This document shows positions 1 to 8,262 of a stretch of DNA of 31,512 bases, piece after piece. The DNA is taken from NCBI GenBank assembly GCA_900313545.1, contig OMRS01000038.1, forward strand, positions 1 to 31,512, written 5' to 3'. Origin of the DNA: an uncultured Eubacteriales bacterium. GTDB taxonomy: Bacteria; Bacillota_A; Clostridia; Christensenellales; Aristaeellaceae. Each line of letters starts with the position of its first letter. Positions within the stretch are counted from its first letter, which is position 1. The notes beneath the pieces were generated by a model. It searched no databases. It was not told the origin of the DNA and saw only the letters and a program-made list of their open reading frames with translations. Made by a program: the position numbers and the translations under genes.

Positions 1-1
1 C

Positions 2-673
2 ATCAACGTGGCTCTCCTGATTGTGGGATATCTGTTCCTGGGCCGTGGCTTTGCGTTATCAACCGTTTACTGCTCGATGCTCCTTTCCGTGCTGACGGCT
101 CTTCTGGAAAAGGTGTGTCCCATGAACGCCCCCATGACCAGTGAGCCGCTGCTGGAACTGTGCTTTGCAGTTCTGCTCCCGGCGGTGGGATCTGCCCTGC
201 TGTTTAACGTGGATGCATCCAGCGGAGGGACGGACATTATCGCCATGATCGTGCGCAAATACACCCATATGAACATCGGTATGGCACTCATGATTGCCGA
301 TGCCATGGTGACGATGGCGGCTTTTCTCATTTTCGGCCCCAAGACCGGTCTGTATTCCATTCTGGGCCTGCTGTCCAAGTCCCGCCTGGTGGACTACTTC
401 ACAGATGCCTTCCGTTCCAGAAAGTGTTTCCAGATCGTCACGGAAACCCCGCAGCCCATCGTAGATTTCATTACCCGGAACCTGAACCGGGGCGCTACCC
501 TTGAGGATGTGCACGGTGCCTTTTCAGGACGCCACAAAACCATGATCATCACGGTTCTGACCCGGACACAGGCCCTCCAGCTCCGCAAATATATCCACAC
601 CGTTGATCCCCATGCCTTCATGGTGATCACCACATCCACTGAAATCGTCGGCAACGGTTTCCTAGCAAGCTGA
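2..673 (+). CDS. YitT family membrane protein (5' partial)
   Basis: The reading frame is already open at the first bases, so the gene starts outside the window; the GTG at position 8 is probably internal. The visible 223 or so residues hold several hydrophobic segments and a GGTDIIA motif near residue 73, followed by a soluble C-terminal domain of the DUF2179 type. That domain shows a GATLEDVHGAFSG stretch and ends in Asp-Pro-His-Ala-Phe and Gly-Asn-Gly-Phe motifs. This layout (membrane part plus DUF2179) is the YitT/YebE-type family, whose biochemical role is not established. The traX-like gene follows 11 bases downstream on the same strand, so the two may be co-transcribed. The family assignment is firm; no function is claimed. 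Confidence 0.85.
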   Translation: MNVALLIVGYLFLGRGFALSTVYCSMLLSVLTALLEKVCPMNAPMTSEPLLELCFAVLLPAVGSALLFNVDASSGGTDIIAMIVRKYTHMNIGMALMIADAMVTMAAFLIFGPKTGLYSILGLLSKSRLVDYFTDAFRSRKCFQIVTETPQPIVDFITRNLNRGATLEDVHGAFSGRHKTMIITVLTRTQALQLRKYIHTVDPHAFMVITTSTEIVGNGFLAS

Positions 674-684
674 GGTGGCCGGCG

Positions 685-1482
685 ATGCAGACCAGCGGTT
701 TTTCTGAAAGCTCCAGAGATTTCCTGTCCTCTCTCCTGTTTCCCCGGACCATCCGGACCAACCTGTCCGGAAGCATGCTCCGGATTCTGGCCATGGTGAG
801 CATGCTGATTGACCACTTTGGGAAGATGTGCTTTCCCCAGATTCCCGAAATGAGGATCATCGGGCGGATGGCCTTTCCCATTTACGCTTACGGGATCGCC
901 GTAGGGGCCGTCCATTCCCGCAATCTCCCCCGCTACCTTTCCCGCATCGTCCTTCTTGCCCTAATTTCACAGCCCCTGTATGCCCTGGGGATGGGACATG
1001 AGGTGCCGTCCATGACGGCGGTGCCGCTTTTCCCGAATCCTCTCAGAGCCATGGTCAACTTTTACCTTGAGAGCTGGTATTACCCCAGCATTCTTCTGCC
1101 TCTCAGTCTTGGGCTGCTGATTCTCATGTGCATCCGTCAGCGCAGATGGATACTGGCCATCGGCGTGTACGTGCTGTGCCATCGTTTCTCCTCGAGTCTG
1201 GATTACGGCATTCAAGGGATTCAACTGATTCTGATCCTCTATTTCACGCTGGAGCATCCACTGCTTCAACTGCTCTGTGCGGGACTCTTTCTCCTCAACT
1301 GGTCCTCGGGGGGAGGTTACCATGTCTTCTTTGGCATCGGCTTCCGTATTCAGATCTATGCCCTTCCTGCCGTTGTCCTGTGCGCGCTGCCGATGCGCCG
1401 TGATTTCCGTCTTCCCAGATGGCTGACGTATGGCTTCTACCCGGTTCACCTGGCGGTCCTCTCTGTCCTGACACATCTGTAG
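685..1482 (+). CDS. TraX family membrane protein
   Basis: A 265-residue multi-span membrane protein. After a soluble N-terminus it has the characteristic TraX start at about residues 31-60: Leu-Arg-Ile-Leu-Ala, then an Ile-Asp-His motif, then Arg-Met-Ala-Phe-Pro-Ile-Tyr-Ala-Tyr. Further hydrophobic helices continue to the C-terminus. F-plasmid TraX acetylates pilin, but chromosomal homologues in Firmicutes are widespread and mostly uncharacterised, and are often regarded as acyltransferase-like membrane proteins. A purine-rich GAGGTGG precedes the ATG at 685. Nothing conjugative lies nearby, so a role in conjugation is unlikely here. Confidence 0.82.
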   Translation: MQTSGFSESSRDFLSSLLFPRTIRTNLSGSMLRILAMVSMLIDHFGKMCFPQIPEMRIIGRMAFPIYAYGIAVGAVHSRNLPRYLSRIVLLALISQPLYALGMGHEVPSMTAVPLFPNPLRAMVNFYLESWYYPSILLPLSLGLLILMCIRQRRWILAIGVYVLCHRFSSSLDYGIQGIQLILILYFTLEHPLLQLLCAGLFLLNWSSGGGYHVFFGIGFRIQIYALPAVVLCALPMRRDFRLPRWLTYGFYPVHLAVLSVLTHL

Positions 1483-1605
1483 GTGAGCCCCTGATCGGAC
1501 CGCTGGGATGGATGATCCACCGGGACAGGAGAAGCCCGGAGGGGGTGGAATTTAGAATTTCAAGTTTCACAAGATATTTCCCGAAAATTCTTCTTCAAAA
1601 AAGTG

Positions 1606-1634
1606 TTGACAGCGCTATACCACCTGTGTATAAT
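1606..1634 (+). promoter_or_regulatory. Consensus sigma-70-type promoter for the tRNA pair
   Basis: A perfect -35 (TTGACA, 1606-1611) and a perfect -10 (TATAAT, 1629-1634) are separated by exactly 17 bases. The predicted start is about 1641, roughly 20 bases before the tRNA-Gln gene. An exact consensus promoter is what one expects for a stable RNA operon. Confidence 0.93.
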
Positions 1635-1662
1635 ACCGCATGTTGGAACGAGCTGTTCCTCT

Positions 1663-1736
1663 TGGGGAATTGTGTAACGGCAGCACCTACGACTCTGACT
1701 CGTATTGTCTAGGTTCGAATCCTAGTTCCCCAGCCA
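1663..1736 (+). tRNA. tRNA-Gln (anticodon CTG)
   Basis: A full cloverleaf can be drawn. The acceptor TGGGGAA (1663-1669) pairs with TTCCCCA (1726-1732), and the D-stem is GTGT/GCAC. The anticodon stem TACGA/TCGTA encloses the loop CTCTGAC with anticodon CTG at 1695-1697. The T-arm is CTAGG-TTCGAAT-CCTAG. The discriminator is G1733 and the CCA tail (1734-1736) is encoded. The CTG anticodon reads CAG, so this is tRNA-Gln. It is followed two bases later by tRNA-Glu and shares the upstream promoter. Confidence 0.95.
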
Positions 1737-1738
1737 AT

Positions 1739-1813
1739 GCCTCCATGGTCAAGCGGTCAAGACGCTGCCCTCTCAAGGCAGAATCATGGGTTCGATTCCC
1801 ATTGGAGGTGCCA
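1739..1813 (+). tRNA. tRNA-Glu (anticodon CTC)
   Basis: The acceptor GCCTCCA (1739-1745) pairs with TGGAGGT (1803-1809), with a terminal G-U pair. The anticodon stem CTGCC/GGCAG encloses CTCTCAA, with anticodon CTC at 1772-1774. The T-arm is ATGGG-TTCGATT-CCCAT, the discriminator is G1810 and CCA is encoded at 1811-1813. The anticodon reads GAG, hence tRNA-Glu. It is co-transcribed with tRNA-Gln and followed at once by a terminator. Confidence 0.95.
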
Positions 1814-1839
1814 AACCTGACTTCGGGCAGGTTTTTTTT
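1814..1839 (+). terminator. Rho-independent terminator of the tRNA operon
   Basis: AACCTG and CAGGTT form the stem around a C-TTCG-G tetraloop core, and the stem runs directly into eight T residues. It begins immediately after the CCA of tRNA-Glu. Confidence 0.92.
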
Positions 1840-1843
1840 GTTG

Positions 1844-1872
1844 AAAAGGTCGGGTTTTTGCCCGGCCTTTTT
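1844..1872 (-). terminator. Terminator of the riboswitch-led cbi operon (possibly bidirectional)
   Basis: An inverted repeat with arms AAAGG-T-CGGG and CCCG-G-CCTTT flanks a T-rich loop. A-runs and T-runs at both ends make it plausible in either direction. On the minus strand it lies about 35 bases beyond the cbiC stop, where the long operon should end. On the plus strand it would back up the tRNA terminator. Confidence 0.75.
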
Positions 1873-1907
1873 GCTATTTCCTTCAAACTGCTGACCTTTT
1901 GAACCGC

Positions 1908-2564
1908 TTACATTCTCGTCCCGGGTTCCAGAAGGCCGGCGGTCTCGTACAGCAGTGCATTGCAGATTCCTGCCGCCACGTTGCTCCCTCCCTTTCGCCC
2001 CTTGGCACAGATCACGGGTATGCCGAATTTCCGGCAGGCCAGGAGAATCTGCTCCTTTGCCTCCACGACATGGACAAATCCTACAGGTACGGCAATTACC
2101 AGTGAAGGTCGCATGCCTCGTTCCATCTGCGTGCACAGGGACAGTAGCGCCGTCGGAGCATTTCCTACCACATAGATTCCCCGGGGATACCGGTCGGCTG
2201 CCAGTTCAACTGCTGTCTCGGACCGTGTCCTTCCTGTGGATTTGGCGCGTTCTTCCACTTCTTTTTCCCCGATCAGACAAAGCGCCTGTGCGCCCACTTT
2301 ATGAAGCCCCATCCGGCTGATTCCGGCAAGCGCCATTCGGGTATCCGTAAGAAGAACACCTCCCGGAATGACCTCCCTGGCCCTGGCCACCGGGTCACCT
2401 TCAAATATCAGGTTTTTCGTGTAGTCAAAGTCTGCTGTCGTATGCAGCACGCGAAGGGTGACCGCCTCCGTCTCCGGAGGGAGGACAATGCCCATCTGCG
2501 CAAGTTCCTGGCGGATCAGTTCCATGCTCCGCTTTTCAATTTGCGCCGGGCTCAGCTTTTCCAT
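1908..2564 (-). CDS. cbiC: Cobalt-precorrin-8 methylmutase (CbiC)
   Basis: A 218-residue protein of the CbiC/CobH family, which moves the C11 methyl group to C12 to give cobyrinate. The catalytic histidine is visible at residue 41 in the family motif Val-Leu-His-Thr-Thr-Ala-Asp-Phe. Later come the conserved VGNAPTALLSL segment and a VGFVHVVEAKE segment. The ATG at 2564 is chosen because AGGAGA lies just upstream and the family alignment begins there; a longer open frame upstream has no family similarity. The start lies inside the end of cbiA (29-base overlap), implying translational coupling. It is the last gene of the operon and is followed by the terminator at 1844-1872. Confidence 0.95.
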   Translation of the reverse strand: MEKLSPAQIEKRSMELIRQELAQMGIVLPPETEAVTLRVLHTTADFDYTKNLIFEGDPVARAREVIPGGVLLTDTRMALAGISRMGLHKVGAQALCLIGEKEVEERAKSTGRTRSETAVELAADRYPRGIYVVGNAPTALLSLCTQMERGMRPSLVIAVPVGFVHVVEAKEQILLACRKFGIPVICAKGRKGGSNVAAGICNALLYETAGLLEPGTRM

Positions 2565-3891
2565 CCCGTCTTCTCCTTTCCTGGCATGCCCCGACAAAAC
2601 GCTCTGCCAGGGGCACATCACCAGCCATGCACAGATGAGGGAATCCCGCATACAGGGAAGGCGTTGCCACCCCGCAGGAATAGTTGTGGTTGCCGCTGGC
2701 CATGAGATCCGTACCGCAGAAGGTACTCTCCCAGTGATGAAACTCATGGGCGGGCACCTGCTCCCCTTTCCGGAAAAGCAGACTGTCCTCCCGGGCCGTC
2801 AGTTTCACATAACCAAAGCGCAGCAGCCGATGTCCCGCCACACCTTCACCCGGCAGCACACCGGCCATTTCGCAGCGCTTTCCGTCCACCCCTTCAAGGC
2901 CCTGCAGAAGATACAGAAAACCTCCGCACTCTGCCACTGTGGGCAGTCCTCCAAGGACCGCGCAGCGGATGCTCTCCCTCATGGAATCATTTTCCTGGAG
3001 CTGCCGGGCGTGAAGCTCAGGATAGCCTCCGCACAGCAGCAGTCCGTCGCAGGGAGGAAGTGACTTGTCACTCAGGGGACTGAAAAACAGAAGATCGGCG
3101 CCTGCCTCCTCCAGGGCTTCCAGGGTTTCCTGATAACAGAAACAGAAAGCTGCATCCCGGCTTACCGCCACCCGCACCCTGTCGTGGGCAGCGGGCACCG
3201 GGCTCTTCCTTTCTGCAGATGGCGCCTGTTCAGCAAGAGCGAGGATGCTCTCCGGGTTTCCGGTACGCGCCATCTGATCGCCCAGAGCCCGGATACGATG
3301 GCTCATTTCCCCCATTTCCTCAGGGCATACAAGGCCCAGATGTCGGGAGGAAAATGCAGCTGCTTCCATCGGAGGCAGAAACCCCGTCACCGGCAGTCCG
3401 GTTTCCGCCTCCAGCATGGGCGAAAGCCTTTGCGCCAGGGATTCCCGGCAGTCGCACAAAAACAGTCCCCGCAGCCTGTCCGGTTTTCTGAAAGCCTGCA
3501 GACCCCGGATCTGGGCTGCCAGCGTCACGCTGACGCCCGAGGGACGCAGACAAAGCAGCACCGGAAGATTTTCCGTCGCGGCGATCTCCCAGCTGCTGCC
3601 TTCAGGGGTCATTTTCCTCCCGTCAAAGTATCCCATGGCCCCCTCCACCAGGGCCACGTCTGCCCGCTGTCCGGCCAGAATCCGGTGCATCCGGCTGCCC
3701 TGCAGGAAGGGATCCAGATTGTGGCCTGCAATCCCCAGCACCTGCCGGTGAAAAAGGGGGTCCAGATAATCCGGACCGCATTTGAAGCTTTCCACCGACA
3801 GCCCGCGCCGGGAAATGGCGGCAAGCAGTCCCAGGGTGACCACCGTCTTGCCGCTGCCGCTGTGCAGGGCGGAAATCATCAGTCTCTTCAT
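2536..3891 (-). CDS. cbiA: Cobyrinate a,c-diamide synthase (CbiA)
   Basis: A 451-residue enzyme, the usual length, that amidates the a and c side chains of cobyrinate using ATP and glutamine. The N-terminal dethiobiotin-synthetase-like ATPase domain carries the P-loop SGSGKT at residues 11-16 and the KCGPDYLDP motif at about 37-45. The C-terminal class I glutamine amidotransferase domain carries the nucleophile Cys322 in AECGGF, and His385 in HEFHHWE. The ATG at 3891 forms an ATGA overlap with the cbiET stop. The C-terminal Arg-rich tail overlaps the cbiC start and is probably not conserved. Confidence 0.96.
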   Translation of the reverse strand: MKRLMISALHSGSGKTVVTLGLLAAISRRGLSVESFKCGPDYLDPLFHRQVLGIAGHNLDPFLQGSRMHRILAGQRADVALVEGAMGYFDGRKMTPEGSSWEIAATENLPVLLCLRPSGVSVTLAAQIRGLQAFRKPDRLRGLFLCDCRESLAQRLSPMLEAETGLPVTGFLPPMEAAAFSSRHLGLVCPEEMGEMSHRIRALGDQMARTGNPESILALAEQAPSAERKSPVPAAHDRVRVAVSRDAAFCFCYQETLEALEEAGADLLFFSPLSDKSLPPCDGLLLCGGYPELHARQLQENDSMRESIRCAVLGGLPTVAECGGFLYLLQGLEGVDGKRCEMAGVLPGEGVAGHRLLRFGYVKLTAREDSLLFRKGEQVPAHEFHHWESTFCGTDLMASGNHNYSCGVATPSLYAGFPHLCMAGDVPLAERFVGACQERRRRDGKAEPGAN

Positions 3892-5063
3892 GCGTGACCT
3901 CCCCAAATGAGGAATACGGGATTTTCCGAACGGAGCAGGTGCACCTGTCCTGTCCGGACCGCCCGGGTCACCGCAATCTGGCAGCACTGGGGAGAGAGTC
4001 CAAGGGAGTTCATGGCGTCCATCGCCCGGTGGAGCGTCTCCAGCGTCACGCAGGTCAGGCATACCCTGCAGCGGGGATTGGCCTTCAGAGCTGCATCCAG
4101 AATGCCCTCCATGCGCCCGGCGCTTCCCCCGATGAACACGGCATCCGGCCGGGGCAGTCCATCAAGGGCTTCGGGGGCTTCTCCCGGGACGGGGCGCAGG
4201 CTCCAGGCACCAAAGCGCTGCCTGTTCTCCCGGATCAGGGAAAGGGCCGCTTCCTCCCGTTCCACGGCCCATACCCGGCAGGACAGGAGCGAAGCTTCCA
4301 CCGAAATGCTGCCGGTGCCGGCACCCACGTCCCACAGCGTCTCACCTGGGCGCAGCTGCAGACGGGACAGGACACTGGCACGTACTTCACGCTTGGTCAT
4401 GGGCACCTGTCCCCGCACAAAGGCTTCATCTTCGATTCCCGGAGGGACGCTCCTGTGTCCGGGGCATGGCGCCTCCAGCAACAGTACGCACAGTTTGTCA
4501 AACTCATCAGCGCACAGCTGCGCTGCGCTTCCGCACCGGATCCGCTCTTCGGGCATTCCCAGATTCTCTCCCGCAGCCACTTTCGTGTCCCCCAACTGTG
4601 CGTCCGTCAGTTCCCGGAGGTACCTGTTGACCTGCGAGCCGCCCCCGCAGAGTACAAACAGGGGCCTCCGGTCCATGATCTCCAGCAGGACATCCAATTC
4701 CCGTCCGTGAGCGCTGACCAGCTTCCAGTTCTGCCAGGGCCGCTGCAGACGGGCAGACAGCAGGGCCACTGAGGAAATCCCTGGCAGCACCTCGATCTCC
4801 GCCTTCCCGGACATCAGTTCGCACAGTCGGCCCATCCCGGAATGGAAGCCCGGGTCCGCTCCATAGAGCACGCAGGCAGAGTCTGGCGCTTCCCGCAGGA
4901 GAAGCTCCGCCGTTTCCCCGGGCAGCAGTGCCGCGCGGCACCGGGGATCGTCGCCAAAGGGCGCCAGCTGCCTCGGACTGCCCACGATCAGCTCCGCCTG
5001 GGACAGCAGTTCCTTTTCCCGTCCGGAGCGCTCCAGACCGGAGCCGAGTATGCTGAGTTTCAT
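3888..5063 (-). CDS. cbiET: Cobalt-precorrin-7 C5-methyltransferase / C15-methyltransferase-decarboxylase fusion (CbiET, CobL-like)
   Basis: A 391-residue fusion. Residues 1 to about 200 are the CbiE tetrapyrrole methylase: the GSGL start at 7-10, GADPGFHSGMG at 68-78 and the VLPGISSVA motif near 92-100. Residues about 215-391 are CbiT, a Rossmann-type methyltransferase with the SAM-binding motif DVGAGTGSISVE at 245-256. Together they add methyl groups at C5 and C15 and remove the C12 acetate carboxyl, converting cobalt-precorrin-7 to cobalt-precorrin-8. It is coupled by ATGA overlaps to cbiJ upstream and cbiA downstream. Fused E and T domains correspond to CobL of the aerobic pathway and are common in clostridial clusters. 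Confidence 0.95.
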   Translation of the reverse strand: MKLSILGSGLERSGREKELLSQAELIVGSPRQLAPFGDDPRCRAALLPGETAELLLREAPDSACVLYGADPGFHSGMGRLCELMSGKAEIEVLPGISSVALLSARLQRPWQNWKLVSAHGRELDVLLEIMDRRPLFVLCGGGSQVNRYLRELTDAQLGDTKVAAGENLGMPEERIRCGSAAQLCADEFDKLCVLLLEAPCPGHRSVPPGIEDEAFVRGQVPMTKREVRASVLSRLQLRPGETLWDVGAGTGSISVEASLLSCRVWAVEREEAALSLIRENRQRFGAWSLRPVPGEAPEALDGLPRPDAVFIGGSAGRMEGILDAALKANPRCRVCLTCVTLETLHRAMDAMNSLGLSPQCCQIAVTRAVRTGQVHLLRSENPVFLIWGGHA

Positions 5064-5794
5064 ATTTCCGCCTCCCTGATCTCTCTGAGCAGCTCTTCAG
5101 GCGTGATGCCCGTTTCCTGAGGACGTGTGAGCACGATGACGGCGGTTCCGGTTTCCTCCGCCGCTTCCATCTTCTCCGGGAATCCCCCCGCGTTCCCCGA
5201 TTCCTTGGTGACCATGTGCCGAATCTCAAGCTGCCGCAGCAGCGCCACGTTCAGTTCCCGGGAAAAGGGCCCCTGCATGGCCACGATGTGGCTGTGGAGG
5301 ATGCCCGCAGCCTCGCAGGCTGAAAAGCTCTCGTGACAGGGAAGCACGCGGACATAGAGCCGCTCCCGGGGCAGCGCTGCATATGCGGCCAGTTCCCGGG
5401 TTCCCGTGGTCAGCAGGATGTTTCCCTCCGTACCGGAGAGCACGGCCGCCGCATCCCGGGCGGTGGCCACCTCCGTGTAGGGCCCGCCTGTGAAGGCGCA
5501 GGAGGAGCGAAGCACGCGCCGAAGGGGCACGCCCGTCTCCCGGCAGCAGTCCCTCAGGGTGGAGGATATTTGCTGCGCATAAGGGTGTGTGGCATCGATG
5601 CACAGTTCCATACCCGACAGCAGCGCGCGGATGGACTCCGGCGACTGCCGGCCCACCCGCACGCATATTCCCGGAATCCGGGAGAGGGCTTCCTCCCCGA
5701 CCCTGGATACCACACAGACCGTCAGGTCATGGCCTGCCAGGGCCAGAGACAGCTCCCTGCCCTCCCGGGTTCCGCCAAAGAGCAGGATTTTCAT
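5060..5794 (-). CDS. cbiJ: Cobalt-precorrin-6A reductase (CbiJ)
   Basis: A 244-residue NAD(P)H-dependent reductase of the CbiJ/CobK family, which reduces the macrocycle of cobalt-precorrin-6A. The N-terminal nucleotide-binding motif is FGGTREGREL at residues 6-15. The family signature Asp-Ala-Thr-His-Pro-Tyr-Ala follows in the first third, and the C-terminal half has VTKESGNAGGFPEK. The ATG at 5794 is preferred over an upstream extension because it makes an ATGA overlap with cbiH and the family homology begins exactly there. Confidence 0.94.
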   Translation of the reverse strand: MKILLFGGTREGRELSLALAGHDLTVCVVSRVGEEALSRIPGICVRVGRQSPESIRALLSGMELCIDATHPYAQQISSTLRDCCRETGVPLRRVLRSSCAFTGGPYTEVATARDAAAVLSGTEGNILLTTGTRELAAYAALPRERLYVRVLPCHESFSACEAAGILHSHIVAMQGPFSRELNVALLRQLEIRHMVTKESGNAGGFPEKMEAAEETGTAVIVLTRPQETGITPEELLREIREAEI

Positions 5795-6525
5795 CGCTTT
5801 TCTCCATATCCCCGGGGGGTCACCAGCCAGCCGCAAAGCTGCCGGGTGTCCCGGTTGCCCACCAGCACCGTGGTCCCCATGTCCGCCTCCATGGAGGAGA
5901 GATCCCCCAGGCAGCAGATGCGCGTTGACTCCCCTTCTCGTCCGATCCTGTGCGCCAGGCCGCAAAGGGTCTGCGCGGGAAGCTCCTCCAGCAGAATCTC
6001 AGCTGCTCTTATGAGACCTTCAGGCCTGTGCTTCGAGACGGGATTGTACAGCGCCAGTACAAACCCTGCGCGGGCTGCCAGACGCAGCCGCAGTTCAATG
6101 GTCTCCCAGGAGGTCAGCCGGTCCGAGAGAGAGACTGCGCAAAAATCATTCCCCAGCGGGGCTCCCAGGCGTGCGGCGCTGCTCAGCGCGGCAGTCACGC
6201 CCGGCAGCACGCGGATGCTGACCCCGGGATACTCCGGGGAAAGCTCGAGTGCAGGGGACGCCATGCCGTATACGCCCGCATCCCCGCTGCACACAAGCGC
6301 CACCCGTTCGCCCGCTGCGGCACGCTCATACGCCCGCCTGCAGCGTTCCACCTCCCGCGTCATGCCGGTCATCAGCACCGGCTTTTCCGGATAGAGGGGG
6401 GCCACCATCTCGATATAACGCTCGTAGCCCACCAGCAGATCGGCCTGTTCAAGGGCAGTTCTGACCTCCAGGGTCATTCCCTCCGGTCCGCCCGGTCCCA
6501 GGCCTGCAATGATCAGTTCTCCCAT
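5791..6525 (-). CDS. cbiH: Cobalt-precorrin-3B C17-methyltransferase (CbiH)
   Basis: A 244-residue tetrapyrrole (SAM) methylase catalysing C17 methylation and ring contraction to cobalt-precorrin-4. The start shows the methylase motif GLGPGGPEGMT at residues 8-18. It is followed by VGYERYIE and the SGDAGVYGMA motif near residue 79. Later segments include LPGVTAALSSAARLGAPLGNDF (in part) and ALYNPVSKHRP, both typical of CbiH/CobJ. A GGAGGG site six bases before the ATG decides this start, although it lies well inside the 3' end of cbiG (77-base overlap). Confidence 0.95.
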   Translation of the reverse strand: MGELIIAGLGPGGPEGMTLEVRTALEQADLLVGYERYIEMVAPLYPEKPVLMTGMTREVERCRRAYERAAAGERVALVCSGDAGVYGMASPALELSPEYPGVSIRVLPGVTAALSSAARLGAPLGNDFCAVSLSDRLTSWETIELRLRLAARAGFVLALYNPVSKHRPEGLIRAAEILLEELPAQTLCGLAHRIGREGESTRICCLGDLSSMEADMGTTVLVGNRDTRQLCGWLVTPRGYGEKR

Positions 6526-7513
6526 TTGATTCCCTCCAGTCCCATCTCAGCCGTTGTGGTTTTGCGGCCACCGCCAGTGTTACCCCGCTGCCGGCACGCT
6601 TGCCGACAATCAGCTCTCCGCCCCCGGCCAGCACGGATGCCCGCTCGCATACATTGTCCACCCCCGTCACCTTCCGGACAAAGTCAGAGGCTGTAAATCG
6701 CCCCGGCAGGGCAGACAGTTCCGTACTGGAAAACGTACGCAGTGCGCAGGAAAGCCTCCTGCACAGGCTCAGGATGGCCGGCTCTTCCGCCTTGAGGTCC
6801 AGGGTCGCCACCGCCGCAAAGCGAAAGGGAGATATGCCTGTTTCCGACAGAAGGTGTTCAAAGGCCGCCATGACCGCCTCTTCAGTAATCCCCTTCCGGG
6901 TCCCGATTCCCAGCACCCGGTCCCGGGGCCAGAGTCTCAGTCCCGGGCCGGAAAGTCCGATGGACAGATGGACCTCCTCTCCGGAGGTTGCCATGTGGAG
7001 TCCCGGCGGAAGGCTTCCTTCAATCTCCACCGCGGAGCACACCGCCACGGGGTCCCCCCGCAGCAGGCGCGAGGAGACCTGCCGGATGGCTTCCGGGTTT
7101 TCCACCGCCAGGTCCTGCTGCCTGGCCCACAGGTCCACTGCAAACACCCCGCGTAGGTCCGTCGCGGTGGTAATGACCGCAGTGGCTCCGAGAACGCCGG
7201 CCATCTTCCGCGCCAGGTCGTTGGCGCCGCCCAGGTGCCCGGAGAGCAGCGGGATGACATATCGGCCCTCCTCGTCGATGACCAGGACCGCCGGATCCAC
7301 ATCCTTGCGCCGAATAAAGGGAGCAATGGCACGCACGGCAATCCCCGCGGCGCCGACATAGATCAGTACCCTGCCCGTTTCAAAGTGCCTTTGGGTCCAC
7401 TCCCTGAGCCCCTCTGAAGGGCATCGCTCCAGGGTCAGGCCTCCAAAGGATTCCGCGAGGCGCCGCCCTGTTGTCTCGCCCCGGTCCGTAAAGGCGGTGA
7501 TGGCCCCCTTCAT
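6449..7513 (-). CDS. cbiG: Cobalt-precorrin-5A hydrolase (CbiG)
   Basis: A 354-residue protein that opens the delta-lactone of cobalt-precorrin-5A and releases acetaldehyde. Family landmarks are GAAGIAVRAIAP at about 54-65, the SGHLGGAN motif at 91-98 in the N-terminal domain, and the C-terminal CbiG domain starting near GIGTRKG at 202-208 with VDNVCERAS at 285-293. The last 25 or so residues (from 330) are Gly/Arg-rich, do not look like family sequence and are encoded by DNA that also encodes the start of cbiH. They may reflect stop-codon drift. It is linked to cbiF by an ATGA overlap. Confidence 0.93.
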   Translation of the reverse strand: MKGAITAFTDRGETTGRRLAESFGGLTLERCPSEGLREWTQRHFETGRVLIYVGAAGIAVRAIAPFIRRKDVDPAVLVIDEEGRYVIPLLSGHLGGANDLARKMAGVLGATAVITTATDLRGVFAVDLWARQQDLAVENPEAIRQVSSRLLRGDPVAVCSAVEIEGSLPPGLHMATSGEEVHLSIGLSGPGLRLWPRDRVLGIGTRKGITEEAVMAAFEHLLSETGISPFRFAAVATLDLKAEEPAILSLCRRLSCALRTFSSTELSALPGRFTASDFVRKVTGVDNVCERASVLAGGGELIVGKRAGSGVTLAVAAKPQRLRWDWRESNGRTDHCRPGTGRTGGNDPGGQNCP

Positions 7514-8262
7514 GCGCGGCCCCCTTTCCGGTAGCCCGTGGTAAAATCCGGATGGTACAGACAGCTGCGTTCCCCCGCGCCGCTCAGAAAATCACCCACC
7601 GCAATGAGCGCCGTTCGGGTGATGCCCGCCTCCCGGGTCCTCCCGGCCAGCTGACACAGGGGGCAGCGAAGGATGCGCTCCTCGGGCCAGCTGGCCTTGT
7701 AGACCACGGCTGCCGGGGTATCTTCCCGGTAGCCGCCCGAGAGCAACTCCTCCTGGACCCGGTCCACCAGTCCGGCAGAGAGGAAGATCACCATGGAGCA
7801 GCCGTGAACAGCCAGTGCCCGGAGAGATTCCGTTGAGGGTGTCCGCCCGGACAGCCGGGTGATAATCAGGCTCTGGCTGACTCCGGGCAGCGTATATTCC
7901 GCCCCAAGAGCGGCAGCCGCCGCGCTGAAGCTGGACACCCCCGGGGTCATGTCCCAGGGAATGCCAAGCGCGTCCAGTGCGTTCATCTGTTCCCGGACCG
8001 CACCGTAAAGGGACGGGTCCCCGGTGTGCAGCCGGACCACCTCACGTCCCTCCTCCCGTGCCGTGGCACACAGCTGCACCACCTGCTCCAGGGTCATCTC
8101 CGCGCTGTTGACAAGCCGGGTCTCCTCCCGGCACAGGGTCAGTACCTGGGGCGACACCAGGCTTCCGGCATAAATCACCCAGTCCGCCTGTTCCAGCAGC
8201 CTGGCGCCGCGCAGGGTGATCAGGTCCGGCGCTCCCGGGCCAGCTCCCACAAAATGCACCAT
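7510..8262 (-). CDS. cbiF: Cobalt-precorrin-4 C11-methyltransferase (CbiF)
   Basis: A 250-residue SAM-dependent tetrapyrrole methylase that methylates C11 of cobalt-precorrin-4. It shows VGAGPGAPDLIT at residues 5-16, the YAGSLV motif at about 30-35, LHTGDPSLYGA at 78-87 and a TPGVSSFSAAAAALG stretch. The end of the protein carries the typical LY-H-P segment followed by Phe-Thr-Thr-Gly-Tyr-Arg. The ATG overlaps the cbiD stop by one base (TAATG), so the two genes are translationally coupled. Confidence 0.96.
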   Translation of the reverse strand: MVHFVGAGPGAPDLITLRGARLLEQADWVIYAGSLVSPQVLTLCREETRLVNSAEMTLEQVVQLCATAREEGREVVRLHTGDPSLYGAVREQMNALDALGIPWDMTPGVSSFSAAAAALGAEYTLPGVSQSLIITRLSGRTPSTESLRALAVHGCSMVIFLSAGLVDRVQEELLSGGYREDTPAAVVYKASWPEERILRCPLCQLAGRTREAGITRTALIAVGDFLSGAGERSCLYHPDFTTGYRKGGRA

